DNA from: Arthrobacter nitroguajacolicus_D
GTDB lineage: Bacteria > Actinomycetota > Actinomycetes > Actinomycetales > Micrococcaceae
Assembly (NCBI RefSeq): GCF_031455195.1
Contig: NZ_JAVDSH010000003.1
Location: forward strand, 372,001 to 436,000
DNA: 64,000 nucleotides
Reading direction: 5' to 3'
Below the pieces are notes generated by a model, which was given only the letters and a program-made list of their open reading frames with translations, searched no databases and had not been told where the DNA came from. A program made the position numbers and the translations under genes. Shown one piece after another: positions 44,833 to 51,842 of the stretch; the stretch's first letter is position 1; each line of letters starts with the position of its first letter.

Positions 44833-45377
44833 GGGCACGGACCGGCGCCGTGACGTTGTTGCTGGTGGGGCTGATAGGGCTTGCCGGTTGTGCCGGAAGC
44901 CCTGGGGGGACTCCGATCGAACCACCAGAGCCCACCGCAACAAAGACTCAGGAGGACCCGATGGATGGTGAACTGACGTGGCAGGAAGCGAAGGCCAAAG
45001 CCCAAGCCATGGAATTGGAGATCGCCGCCCTGATCCCAAAAGACACGGTTGTCTCGATCGATCAAAAGACGAAGGGCGTGCTTCTGTCTTGCAACAAAGC
45101 CCAACACAAATGGAAGGGTTCAACCACCATCACGGTAGCCGACGGAACCAAAATCGAGTCAATCGTGAAGGACATCGAAGCCCACTACCGGGCGAATGGA
45201 CTCAAGGTGTCCGTCGATATGGATATAGATGAAAAGCTTCTTGTCCAAATTGATCCACCTGCTCCCGGGGAGAATTACCTCGTCGGTGGAGGCGTTAAAC
45301 CTAATGAGATTTGGATCGATTCGGGTTCGCCTTGCTTCACCTTGCCCGAGGGCATCTACCCAGGTGGGGATTTCTAA
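44829..45377 (+). CDS. lipoprotein, copy 2 (paralogue of the preceding gene)
   Basis: This 182-residue protein has lipobox LAGC and the same linker and core motifs as copy 1 (TWQEAKAKAQAMELEIAAL, LLSCNKAQHKWKG, DSGSPCFTLPEGIY). The segment after IEAHY differs clearly (RANGLKVSVDMDIDEK against QGGLFGVRNRLDIRG), so it may have a changed partner or specificity. It ends 11 bases before the convergent DHFR-family gene. Confidence 0.85.
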   Translation: MRARTGAVTLLLVGLIGLAGCAGSPGGTPIEPPEPTATKTQEDPMDGELTWQEAKAKAQAMELEIAALIPKDTVVSIDQKTKGVLLSCNKAQHKWKGSTTITVADGTKIESIVKDIEAHYRANGLKVSVDMDIDEKLLVQIDPPAPGENYLVGGGVKPNEIWIDSGSPCFTLPEGIYPGGDF

Positions 45378-45388
45378 GTCCTTGTTCC

Positions 45389-45946
45389 TCATTCAGCCCG
45401 GCGATAGTGCATCGCCACCGCTCCGTTACTGAGCGGCTCGGCCGAGATCATCTCGAGGCGTCGGGTGCTGGGCAGTCCGCCTTGGTACAGGGTGGGTCCG
45501 TGGCCTGTGATCATGGGGTGGATGAGGAACTTGTACTCGTCGATCAGGCCCAATCGGTCCAACTCTGTTGCTAGTTTCCCGCTGCCAACAAGCACCCCTT
45601 TGGGAGTCCTGTCCTTAAGCTCCTGAACGGCCGTACCCAGTTGGCCAACCAGCCGATGACTGTTGGTCCAGGGGAAGTCGCTCCGCGTTGTGGAAACGAC
45701 GTACTTGGGTTTTCCCTCCAAGGTGATCGCCCACTCGCGTAGGGCTGGCGGCGCTTCTACTTCGCCACGGGCAACCAAGGGCCAGTAAACCTCCATCATT
45801 TCGTAGGTAGTCCGGCCCCAGAGCATTGCGCCGCTCTGATCCAGGAGACGCGTGAAGTGGGCGTGCGTCTCGTCGTCGGCGATGCCCTCCTGATGGTCCA
45901 CGCAACCATCGAGCGTGACGTTGATGCTGAACGTTAGAAGGCCCAT
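45389..45946 (-). CDS. dihydrofolate reductase-family (RibD C-terminal-like) protein
   Basis: This 185-residue protein starts FSINVTLDGCVDHQEG, contains MLWGRTTYEMMEVYWP and PKYVVSTT, and ends with GVLVGSGKLATELDRLGLIDEYKFLIHPMITGHG. This is the pattern of YyaP/YwjB-like reductases with the RibD-C fold. The substrate is unknown; these are not necessarily true folate enzymes. Confidence 0.9.
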   Translation of the reverse strand: MGLLTFSINVTLDGCVDHQEGIADDETHAHFTRLLDQSGAMLWGRTTYEMMEVYWPLVARGEVEAPPALREWAITLEGKPKYVVSTTRSDFPWTNSHRLVGQLGTAVQELKDRTPKGVLVGSGKLATELDRLGLIDEYKFLIHPMITGHGPTLYQGGLPSTRRLEMISAEPLSNGAVAMHYRRAE

Positions 45947-46039
45947 TCGACGATTCTAGGCCGCGAATCGCAATGGCGCAGCGGACAACGGAGGAATGCC
46001 AAGGGCAGGCAGCGCCAGCAGAAAATGAATCGCTCATTC

Positions 46040-46059
46040 ATACCCCACCGGGGTATACT
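46040..46059 (+). promoter_or_regulatory. CsoR-like copper operator overlapping a -10 box
   Basis: ATACCCC-ACC-GGGGTAT (46040-46056) is a perfect 7+7 palindrome of the type bound by CsoR copper repressors. Its right end overlaps TATACT (46054-46059), a good -10 box, about 36 nt before the first gene. Copper would release the repressor and switch on both downstream genes. Confidence 0.75.
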
Positions 46060-46095
46060 GTCGGCATCGGAAATAGACGAAGGTGGTGAAGCATC

Positions 46096-46533
46096 GTGAG
46101 CAAGCAGCTGTCCCCTCAACCTCATGCCGCCCTCCTCGGGCGGGCGTTGCTTCTATTTCTGGTAACGGCCGTCATTGCAGGCATATTCGGAATGCACATC
46201 ATCAGCGGTTCCCATGGGGCAGGTGGATCGCATGGGACTCCTGCGGCATCACCTGTAGTGGGCACCTCCTCATCCCACCATGCGCACGGCTCTTCTCCTG
46301 AGGTGAGCGATGCCTCGGCTGGCGACGATCACGGCACGGAATTTGGAACCTGCTCTTGCACTCAGGCTGCCAGTTGCATCCCATCCCTCACAGCAGCTTC
46401 CCTGAGCGCTCCCCCACCCGGCACGACAGGCGAAGTCACCCCTGCATCGTGGGAACTGCCCACCATTCTTCCGTCCTGGTCCTACCAACCCCACGGTCCT
46501 ACACCCGGGCAACTCTGCATCAGCCGTACGTGA
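46096..46533 (+). CDS. DUF6153 family His/Cys-rich membrane protein
   Basis: This is 145 residues with a GTG start after AAGGTGG. One membrane segment (about 15-35) precedes a secreted part rich in His, Ser and Cys (SGSHGAGGSHG, SSHHAHGSS, GTCSCTQAASC). Proteins of this type are found with DUF305 copper proteins in actinobacteria. The His and Cys clusters suggest metal binding outside the membrane; function is not established. It lies behind the CsoR-like operator. Confidence 0.8.
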   Translation: MSKQLSPQPHAALLGRALLLFLVTAVIAGIFGMHIISGSHGAGGSHGTPAASPVVGTSSSHHAHGSSPEVSDASAGDDHGTEFGTCSCTQAASCIPSLTAASLSAPPPGTTGEVTPASWELPTILPSWSYQPHGPTPGQLCISRT

Positions 46534-46639
46534 GCACTGGATGGTCCGGTAACAGCCGGGACCGCACATCCATTCACCATCTGCTGACTACCGGGCGGCT
46601 GACTATCACCGCCGCCCGAAATGCAAAGGACTTTTACTC

Positions 46640-47257
46640 ATGAACAGAACTCACTTCACTGTGACCGGAGCGGCTCTCGCAACTCTGCTTGCCCTGGCTG
46701 GTTGCGCTTCCAACCCCGGCTCCGGTTCCATGTCGGGCATGGACCATGGAAGTTCCGGCACCTCCATCAGCCCCTCTGCGAACAGCAGCGACGCCGGGCA
46801 CAACGCCGCAGACACCATGTTCGCCCAGATGATGATCCCCCATCACTCCCAAGCGGTGGAGATGTCCGACGTCATGCTGGCAAAGGCTGACATCCCGGCC
46901 TCGATTACCAACTTGGCCGTGAAGATCAAAGACGCGCAGGCACCCGAAATAGAGAAGATGACGGGCTGGCTGAACAGCTGGAACGTGCCTGTCATGGGAT
47001 CCTCGGGGCATGGCGGCCACGGCATGGACGGCATGCTGAGCGAGGCGGACCTGCAGAAGCTCAGGGATGCCCAAGGGGTGGAAGCCGCCAGGCTCTTCCT
47101 GACGCAGATGATCGCGCATCACGAAGGTGCTGTGACCATGGCCAAAACCGAGATAGCCCAGGGCAAGAACCCGGAGGCTGTCCAGCTAGGCAAGGACATC
47201 GTCACGGCGCAGGAAGCAGAGATTCGGGAAATGCGGGATCTGCTGACCGGACTCTAA
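46640..47257 (+). CDS. DUF305 domain lipoprotein, probable copper-binding
   Basis: This 205-residue protein has lipobox LAGC and a Met/His-rich linker (SGSMSGMDHGSSG). The two halves of the DUF305 four-helix domain carry MFAQMMIPHHSQAVEMSDVML and FLTQMIAHHEGAVTMAK, the repeated MIxHHxxA motif of CopM-like copper-binding proteins. AAAGGAC lies before the ATG. It is 106 bases after the DUF6153 gene and probably shares its copper-responsive promoter. Confidence 0.93.
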   Translation: MNRTHFTVTGAALATLLALAGCASNPGSGSMSGMDHGSSGTSISPSANSSDAGHNAADTMFAQMMIPHHSQAVEMSDVMLAKADIPASITNLAVKIKDAQAPEIEKMTGWLNSWNVPVMGSSGHGGHGMDGMLSEADLQKLRDAQGVEAARLFLTQMIAHHEGAVTMAKTEIAQGKNPEAVQLGKDIVTAQEAEIREMRDLLTGL

Positions 47258-47279
47258 CCTCACCGTCTGGTGACGCAAG

Positions 47280-47312
47280 GGCTCGACGGCGGGAGGTCGC
47301 CGTCGAGCCTTT
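47280..47312 (+). terminator. terminator of the copper operon
   Basis: A perfect 12-bp stem (47280-47291 with 47298-47309) with a 6-nt loop is followed by TTT. Confidence 0.75.
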
Positions 47313-47367
47313 GCGCGCCGTCCGGAAGTCGACTGTTATGCAGCGGCCGACGCGAAGTGCCGAGCGC

Positions 47368-47700
47368 CTAAAGCGTGTCTGGATCAACAATTGTCGTCGG
47401 GTAAGGCTTGCCCGGCCTGAGAGGGGAGATACTGACGATCTTCCAGCCTTCCCCGGATTTTGCCAGTTCAACTTTTTGGTCGTAGACGTAGCCTTCGCTG
47501 GGGCCTTGCACGCCGTTCACCGGACCGTGTTCCAGCTGTGTCTGCTCCGAAATCTCTATGTTGGCGCCGGCATGGGTGATGGTGAATTTCTTGATGGTGA
47601 TCTCCGAGCCGCTGTCCGTCAAAAGGACGCCATGGGGAGCAATCGCGTCCCTGCCGGGAATCGCCTCCCCCACATGCAAAGGCTGGTGGCAACGTAGCAT
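47368..47700 (-). CDS. small hypothetical protein, possible remnant
   Basis: This 110-codon frame has protein-like composition and GC-rich third positions: ITIKKFTITHAGANIEISEQTQLEH, then QKVELAKSGEGWKIVSI and a C-terminal TTIVDPDTL. The pattern is reminiscent of the N-terminal domain of secreted actinobacterial proteins (such as amidase-domain proteins), but it has no signal peptide and no ribosome site. The frame stays open upstream into the permease gene. It may be a truncated remnant at a rearrangement point. Confidence 0.4.
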   Translation of the reverse strand: MLRCHQPLHVGEAIPGRDAIAPHGVLLTDSGSEITIKKFTITHAGANIEISEQTQLEHGPVNGVQGPSEGYVYDQKVELAKSGEGWKIVSISPLRPGKPYPTTIVDPDTL

Positions 47701-47726
47701 TTCGTCCGGGTCGAAACCAGAACCGG

Positions 47727-48671
47727 CTAGCGGCTGCTGCCCGCCAGCAAACCCCGACGCTGCAGCAAACGCTTCTCGATCGGCCCGAACACCAGGAGCT
47801 CGATCAGGATGCCTACGAACAGGATCAGCAGGATCGCGGACATCACGATGGTCATATCGGAGAGTAGTCGGCCCTGGTCCAGCAAGGAGCCCAGCCCGAA
47901 CCCGATGGTTCCGCCCACCGCGATGATTTCGGCGGCCATGAGGGAGCGCCAGGAGAAAGCCCAGCCCTGCTTCAAACCACTGATGTAGCCGGGAAGCGCG
48001 GCGGGCAGGACGATCTGCAACGCCATCTGAAGCCGGTTTGCGCCAAGGACGGTGCCCACGCTGCGGTACTGCGGCGGGATCTGGTCCACACCCGAGATGA
48101 GGCCGTTGATGATGGACGGGATGGCACCCATAAACACCACGAAGTAGACGGTGGCGTCGGTCAGGCCGAACCAGATGATCGCAGCGGGAACCCATGCCAC
48201 GGACGGCAAAACCTGCAACCCGGAGATCAGAGGCCCGAACGCACGGCGCAAGGGAGCTACCTGAGCCAGGATCAACCCCACGGGAGTAGCGATGACCACC
48301 GAGATCAGGAAACCAATCACACCACGCTGCAGCGAGGTCCACACCGCTTCCTGTACTTTTCCTTCTCCCCACATCGTCACGAACTGGGTGAGCACATCAA
48401 GGGGCCCGGGAACGAGGTCGCGCCGCTTGAACTCCAAGGAAACGTAGAACTGCCACGCCAGGACCAGGACCACCAACGCGGCTACCGGCAGCAGCACCCG
48501 CTTCCACTCGATGCCCCGCTTTCGGCCGTTGTCCGACTGAAGGTTATCCAGGCCCGCTTCAAGGTCGCGAAGTTCCGAGGCGTTGCCCTTCAGCGACGGC
48601 GACGTGATGTGTTCTTTGGATTCAGTCACGGGAAGGGTCCGCTCTTCTGTGGTGATGGGGTTACTTGGCAT
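47727..48671 (-). CDS. ssuC: ABC transporter permease, sulfonate/nitrate/taurine type
   Basis: This 314-residue protein has a charged N-terminal extension of about 60 residues and then six membrane segments. The EAA loop of BPD permeases is ALQIVLPAALPGYISGLKQGWAFSW. Family resemblance is to SsuC/TauC. It is the last gene of substrate-binding, ATPase, permease; its start overlaps the ATPase stop by 11 bases. Confidence 0.9.
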   Translation of the reverse strand: MPSNPITTEERTLPVTESKEHITSPSLKGNASELRDLEAGLDNLQSDNGRKRGIEWKRVLLPVAALVVLVLAWQFYVSLEFKRRDLVPGPLDVLTQFVTMWGEGKVQEAVWTSLQRGVIGFLISVVIATPVGLILAQVAPLRRAFGPLISGLQVLPSVAWVPAAIIWFGLTDATVYFVVFMGAIPSIINGLISGVDQIPPQYRSVGTVLGANRLQMALQIVLPAALPGYISGLKQGWAFSWRSLMAAEIIAVGGTIGFGLGSLLDQGRLLSDMTIVMSAILLILFVGILIELLVFGPIEKRLLQRRGLLAGSSR

Positions 48672-49392
48672 GGCGGCGGATCTCCTCGCGAAGACGGCGG
48701 GTAATGACGCCGGTCAGCTCCCCAGCGCGACCCGGATCAGTGCGATGTTCCTCAGTGACGTCCCACTCGGCCACCACACGGCCCGGACGGGAGGACAACA
48801 GCAGCACCCGCTGACCCAAGCGCACAGCTTCGCGCACGTTGTGGGTCACGAACACGATGGTCCGGCCGGTTTCCTTCCAGATCCGCTCAAGCTCGTCGTG
48901 GAGGAGGTCCCGGGTGATTGCGTCGAGGGCAGCAAACGGCTCGTCCATCAGCAGCAGTTGCCGGTCCTGCGCCAGCGAACGGGCCAGGGCCACGCGCTGC
49001 CGCATACCGCCAGACAGTTCGTGGGGACGTTTCTCCCCCGCGCCGCCGAGGTGGACAAGTTCCAACAGTTCGGTGGCGCGTTCACGCCGGCTCGCCTTGG
49101 TGCTGGTCTTGTCCGCCAACTGCAAAGCCAGCTCGATGTTGCCACGCGCGGTCAGCCACGGGAACAGGGACGCGTCCTGGAACATGAAGGCGGCACCGTC
49201 GCTGGGTACTTCAAGAGCGCCCGACGTCGGCCTTTCCAGTCCCGCCATGATGTTCAGCAGGGTGGACTTGCCGCAGCCGGACGCACCGAGGAGGGCGACG
49301 AACTCGCCCTGCGCGATGGTGGCGTTGACGTCGTCCAGCACCGGAGCGCCGTCGCCGAAGCGCTTGCCCAGGTTCTCGAGTACGACTGGCAT
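48661..49392 (-). CDS. ssuB: ABC transporter ATPase, sulfonate/nitrate/taurine type
   Basis: This 243-residue ATPase has Walker A GASGCGKSTLL, signature LSGGMRQRVALARSL, Walker B LLLMDEPFAALD and the switch His in VFVTHNVREAVRL. The ATG at 49392 is favoured since AAGGA lies 7 bases upstream; an ATG five codons earlier has no site. It energises the importer with its neighbours. Confidence 0.93.
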   Translation of the reverse strand: MPVVLENLGKRFGDGAPVLDDVNATIAQGEFVALLGASGCGKSTLLNIMAGLERPTSGALEVPSDGAAFMFQDASLFPWLTARGNIELALQLADKTSTKASRRERATELLELVHLGGAGEKRPHELSGGMRQRVALARSLAQDRQLLLMDEPFAALDAITRDLLHDELERIWKETGRTIVFVTHNVREAVRLGQRVLLLSSRPGRVVAEWDVTEEHRTDPGRAGELTGVITRRLREEIRRHAK

Positions 49393-49487
49393 GGTCCCGT
49401 CCTTCATGTTGATTGGTAAAGCTGATGTGGCTAAAGGCCGGCCCGCTTCCCGCCCAAGGGAGGGGAAGCGGACCAGCCCGTTACTGC

Positions 49488-50639
49488 TTAGTCCTGCCCA
49501 AGACCTGCGGCTGAGGTCTTCTTGCCTTCGACCTCGTTCAAGGTGCGGAGGTCGAAGATACCGTTGATGTCGGCCTGCTTGGTGGTGCCCGCCTTCACGC
49601 CGTCATCCAGCAACTTCTTGTACGTCCCGGCCAACGGGTCGGTAGTGAACTTGATGTTCTGCAGCGCACGCTCGATCACCTTGGCCGGAAGCGGCTTGCC
49701 TGCAGTGTCCTTGAGAACCGCGTTGATGGTGCTGGCCTTCTCCTCAGCCGAGGCCGAGTTGAGCCAGTTCACGGATTCCACGTGACCCTTCAAAAGAGCC
49801 TTTACGGTTTCGGGGTGTTCGGCGGCGAACTTCTTGTTCACGATCAGGATGGTGGTGGTGAAGTCACCCTTCTCCCACAAGTCCTTCTCATCAACCAGGA
49901 CCTTCGCCCCGGCTTCGAGCACCAGGCGGGAGGCCCACGGCTCAGGCAACCACGCGCCGTCGAGCTTTCCGTCCTGGAAAAGCTTCAGCGACTGCGCGTT
50001 TTCTGTCGGGTTGATGTTCACATCACCGCTGCCATCGACGTTGGTCTTCAAACCCTGCGCGCCCAGCCAGGCGCGGAGTGCTACGTCCTGCGTTCCACCA
50101 AGCTGCGGCGAGGCGAGGATCTTGCCCTTGAGGTCGGCCGCGGAGGTGATCTCCGGCTTGACCACCAACTGGGCACCGCCAGAAGCCGCACCGGCGATGA
50201 TGCTGATGGACTCGCCGTTGCTCTTGACGAAGGAGTTGATGGCCGGGTTCGGGCCGATGTAGGTGGCGTCGATGGCGCCGGCGTTCAGGGCTTCGATCGC
50301 GGCGGGGCCGGCGTTGAAGATCTGGGTGCTGAGCTTGGTATCGCCCAGTTCCTTGGCGATGAAACCCTTGCTGGTACCTACCAGCGCAGGGCCGTGGGTG
50401 ACGTTGCTGAAGTAGCCGAGCTTGAGCTCAGCGGCCGGCGTCGTGGTGGGAGCCGGTGCGGCCTGGTTGTTCTGCGAAACAGCGGAAGCAACCGCGGCGC
50501 CTGCACCGATGAGGAGCACCAGGCCAACGGCCAGGGCGATCTCTACTGTGCGGCGGCGCTTGGGCTTGGGTGCGGTCTCACCGGCGACGATGCGGGTGGT
50601 ACCGGAATCGGGTTTCTGCGACTCGGGGGTGTTCGACAT
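49488..50639 (-). CDS. ssuA: membrane-anchored substrate-binding protein of the sulfonate importer
   Basis: This 383-residue protein has a basic stretch (KPKRRR) followed by a single membrane segment (about 33-53) that anchors it; no lipobox Cys is present, which is unusual for Gram-positive SsuA. The binding domain starts ELKLGYFSNVTHGPALVG and contains GPAAIEALNAGAIDATYIGPNPAINSF and DGAWLPEPWASRLV, as in sulfonate/taurine/nitrate binding proteins. The ATG at 50639 has AAGGA 7 bases upstream. An 18-codon leader ORF precedes it. Confidence 0.9.
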   Translation of the reverse strand: MSNTPESQKPDSGTTRIVAGETAPKPKRRRTVEIALAVGLVLLIGAGAAVASAVSQNNQAAPAPTTTPAAELKLGYFSNVTHGPALVGTSKGFIAKELGDTKLSTQIFNAGPAAIEALNAGAIDATYIGPNPAINSFVKSNGESISIIAGAASGGAQLVVKPEITSAADLKGKILASPQLGGTQDVALRAWLGAQGLKTNVDGSGDVNINPTENAQSLKLFQDGKLDGAWLPEPWASRLVLEAGAKVLVDEKDLWEKGDFTTTILIVNKKFAAEHPETVKALLKGHVESVNWLNSASAEEKASTINAVLKDTAGKPLPAKVIERALQNIKFTTDPLAGTYKKLLDDGVKAGTTKQADINGIFDLRTLNEVEGKKTSAAGLGQD

Positions 50640-50680
50640 GAGGGGTCCTTCGGAGATGTGGGATGCGAGCGGGGCGAAGA

Positions 50681-50737
50681 TCAGGCCCCGTGACATCGCC
50701 CGTCGTGGGCAAGCAAGGACCGTTCCGGAGAGGTCAT
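50681..50737 (-). CDS. 18-codon leaderless upstream ORF of the ssu operon
   Basis: The ATG lies exactly 6 nt after the TACTGT -10 box, the spacing of the leaderless cobA and sulfite reductase genes. The peptide is MTSPERSLLAHDGRCHGA and stop, with a single Cys three codons before its end. The stop is 41 nt before ssuA. It could be a regulatory leader peptide; only one Cys codon makes a classic Cys-attenuator uncertain. Confidence 0.4.
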   Translation of the reverse strand: MTSPERSLLAHDGRCHGA

Positions 50738-50743
50738 GCCTTC

Positions 50744-50784
50744 ACAGTAGGGACTGTCATATTTCGGCTTCAATCCCGTAGAAA
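50744..50784 (-). promoter_or_regulatory. sulfur-type promoter of the ssu operon
   Basis: On the minus strand: TTTCTACGGGATTG (50784-50771), -35 TTGAAG, -10 TACTGT (50749-50744), then 6 nt to an ATG. The 21-nt gap between motif and -10 is identical to the cobA and sulfite reductase promoters. Confidence 0.6.
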
Positions 50785-50791
50785 TCAAGGT

Positions 50792-51745
50792 TCACGCAGG
50801 TTCACGTGGCGTCACATTCGCCGCGAGGGCTTCAATGTCGCGCGGAGTTGTGCGGCAGCAGCCACCTATGAGGCGGCCTCCCTTGCCCTGCCAAACAGCT
50901 GCGTTGCCGGCCAATGTTCCGCTCCCCGGAACACCCGGTGCCGGGCTCCACGTCTTGGTCACGGCGTCGTAGATTTCGCCCGAATTCGGGTACGCGACCA
51001 GAGGCGCATCGGTGGCTTTCTGCAGGGTGCCCAACGCTGTGGTCACCAGTTCAAGCGGCACACAATTGACCCCGACGGCGGCCACGCGCGGTTCCGCGCC
51101 AAGCAGCGCAGCCACCTGCGCCAGCGGCCTCCCGTCACTGATATGGCCGCTGTCCCGCAGCGTAAAAGTGAACCAGGATTCGACGTCGAACTCCGCCACG
51201 AGCGCCAACAGCGCCTCCGCTTCGGCGTACGACGGCAGCGTCTCGCACGCCAGGAAATCCGCACCGGCCTCTACCAGCGCGGCGATGCGGGGTCGGTGGA
51301 AGTCCCGGAATTCCGCGGCAGAAAGCGTGTAATCGCCACGGTACTCGGAGCCATCGGCAAGGTACGCGCCATAGGGGCCAACTGAACCGGCCACCAGCAG
51401 CGGGCCATTAGCGGTGCCCTCCGCCAAGGCTTCCTGCCGTGCTTCGTCCGCCAACCGGACGCTCAAAGCCACCAGCTCCAACGACTCTTCAACGGACAAT
51501 CCGCGCCGCGCGAAACCCTGCGGAGTGGCTTGGTAACTGGCCGTGATCGCCACGGAGGCACCGGCGTCGAAGTAGTCGCGGTGAACCTTCTTGATCAGGT
51601 GCGGCTGCTCCAGCAGGACCTTGGCCGACCACAACGGATCCTCAAGATCGCAGCCGTGCGCCTCCAATTCCGTGGCCAGGGCGCCGTCCAAGACCAAGTC
51701 TTTGCCGGCGTCGAGGAGTGTGCTGAGGGCAGTGTTCTGTGGCAT
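50792..51745 (-). CDS. mmuM: homocysteine S-methyltransferase
   Basis: This 317-residue enzyme methylates homocysteine to methionine, with S-methylmethionine as typical donor. It opens LDGALATELEAHGCDL; the zinc cysteines are in VGVNCVP and GGCCRTTP, and YPNSGEIYD is family-typical. The ATG at 51745 follows GGAAGG; the longer frame to 51796 is unlikely. It lies downstream of cysN across a strong hairpin. Confidence 0.93.
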   Translation of the reverse strand: MPQNTALSTLLDAGKDLVLDGALATELEAHGCDLEDPLWSAKVLLEQPHLIKKVHRDYFDAGASVAITASYQATPQGFARRGLSVEESLELVALSVRLADEARQEALAEGTANGPLLVAGSVGPYGAYLADGSEYRGDYTLSAAEFRDFHRPRIAALVEAGADFLACETLPSYAEAEALLALVAEFDVESWFTFTLRDSGHISDGRPLAQVAALLGAEPRVAAVGVNCVPLELVTTALGTLQKATDAPLVAYPNSGEIYDAVTKTWSPAPGVPGSGTLAGNAAVWQGKGGRLIGGCCRTTPRDIEALAANVTPREPA

Positions 51746-51761
51746 GGGGCCTTCCAAAAAG

Positions 51762-51826
51762 AAAACCGCAGCTTGTTCGAAGTTCCCGCCGTACAACGTG
51801 AGGAGTCGCGAACAAGCTGCGGTTTT
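51762..51826 (-). terminator. long hairpin terminating cysN, inside the mmuM leader
   Basis: A perfect 18-bp stem (51762-51779 with 51809-51826) with a 29-nt loop ends in TTTTCTTTTT on the minus strand. It begins 17 bases after the cysN stop and ends 17 bases before the mmuM ATG. Confidence 0.85.
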
Positions 51827-51842
51827 GTGACTACGTGTGAAC

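Larger units (their letters stand above)
44103..45376 (+). repeat. tandem duplication (about 640 + 634 bp) of hydrolase 3' end plus lipoprotein gene
   Basis: Unit 1 is 44103-44742 and unit 2 is 44743-45376. Both begin ATCCTCATGGAAAACCACAA and end at the lipoprotein TAA; unit 2 starts exactly within the unit 1 stop. Thus the last 90 bases of the hydrolase gene were copied along with the lipoprotein gene. The copies have diverged most in the middle of the lipoprotein. Confidence 0.9.

Noticed and set aside
44103..45376. Insertion sequence or integron cassette as cause of the repeat
   Set aside because: There are no transposase, terminal inverted repeats or attC-like sites; it is a simple head-to-tail duplication.
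42470..45377. Complete ESX/type VII secretion cluster
   Set aside because: No WXG100, EccC-like ATPase or other secretion gene is found in the window; only the candidate effector and lipoproteins are present.
50640..50791. SAM-type riboswitch before the sulfonate operon
   Set aside because: No SAM riboswitch core or P1 helix could be recognised; the space is occupied by a promoter and a short ORF.
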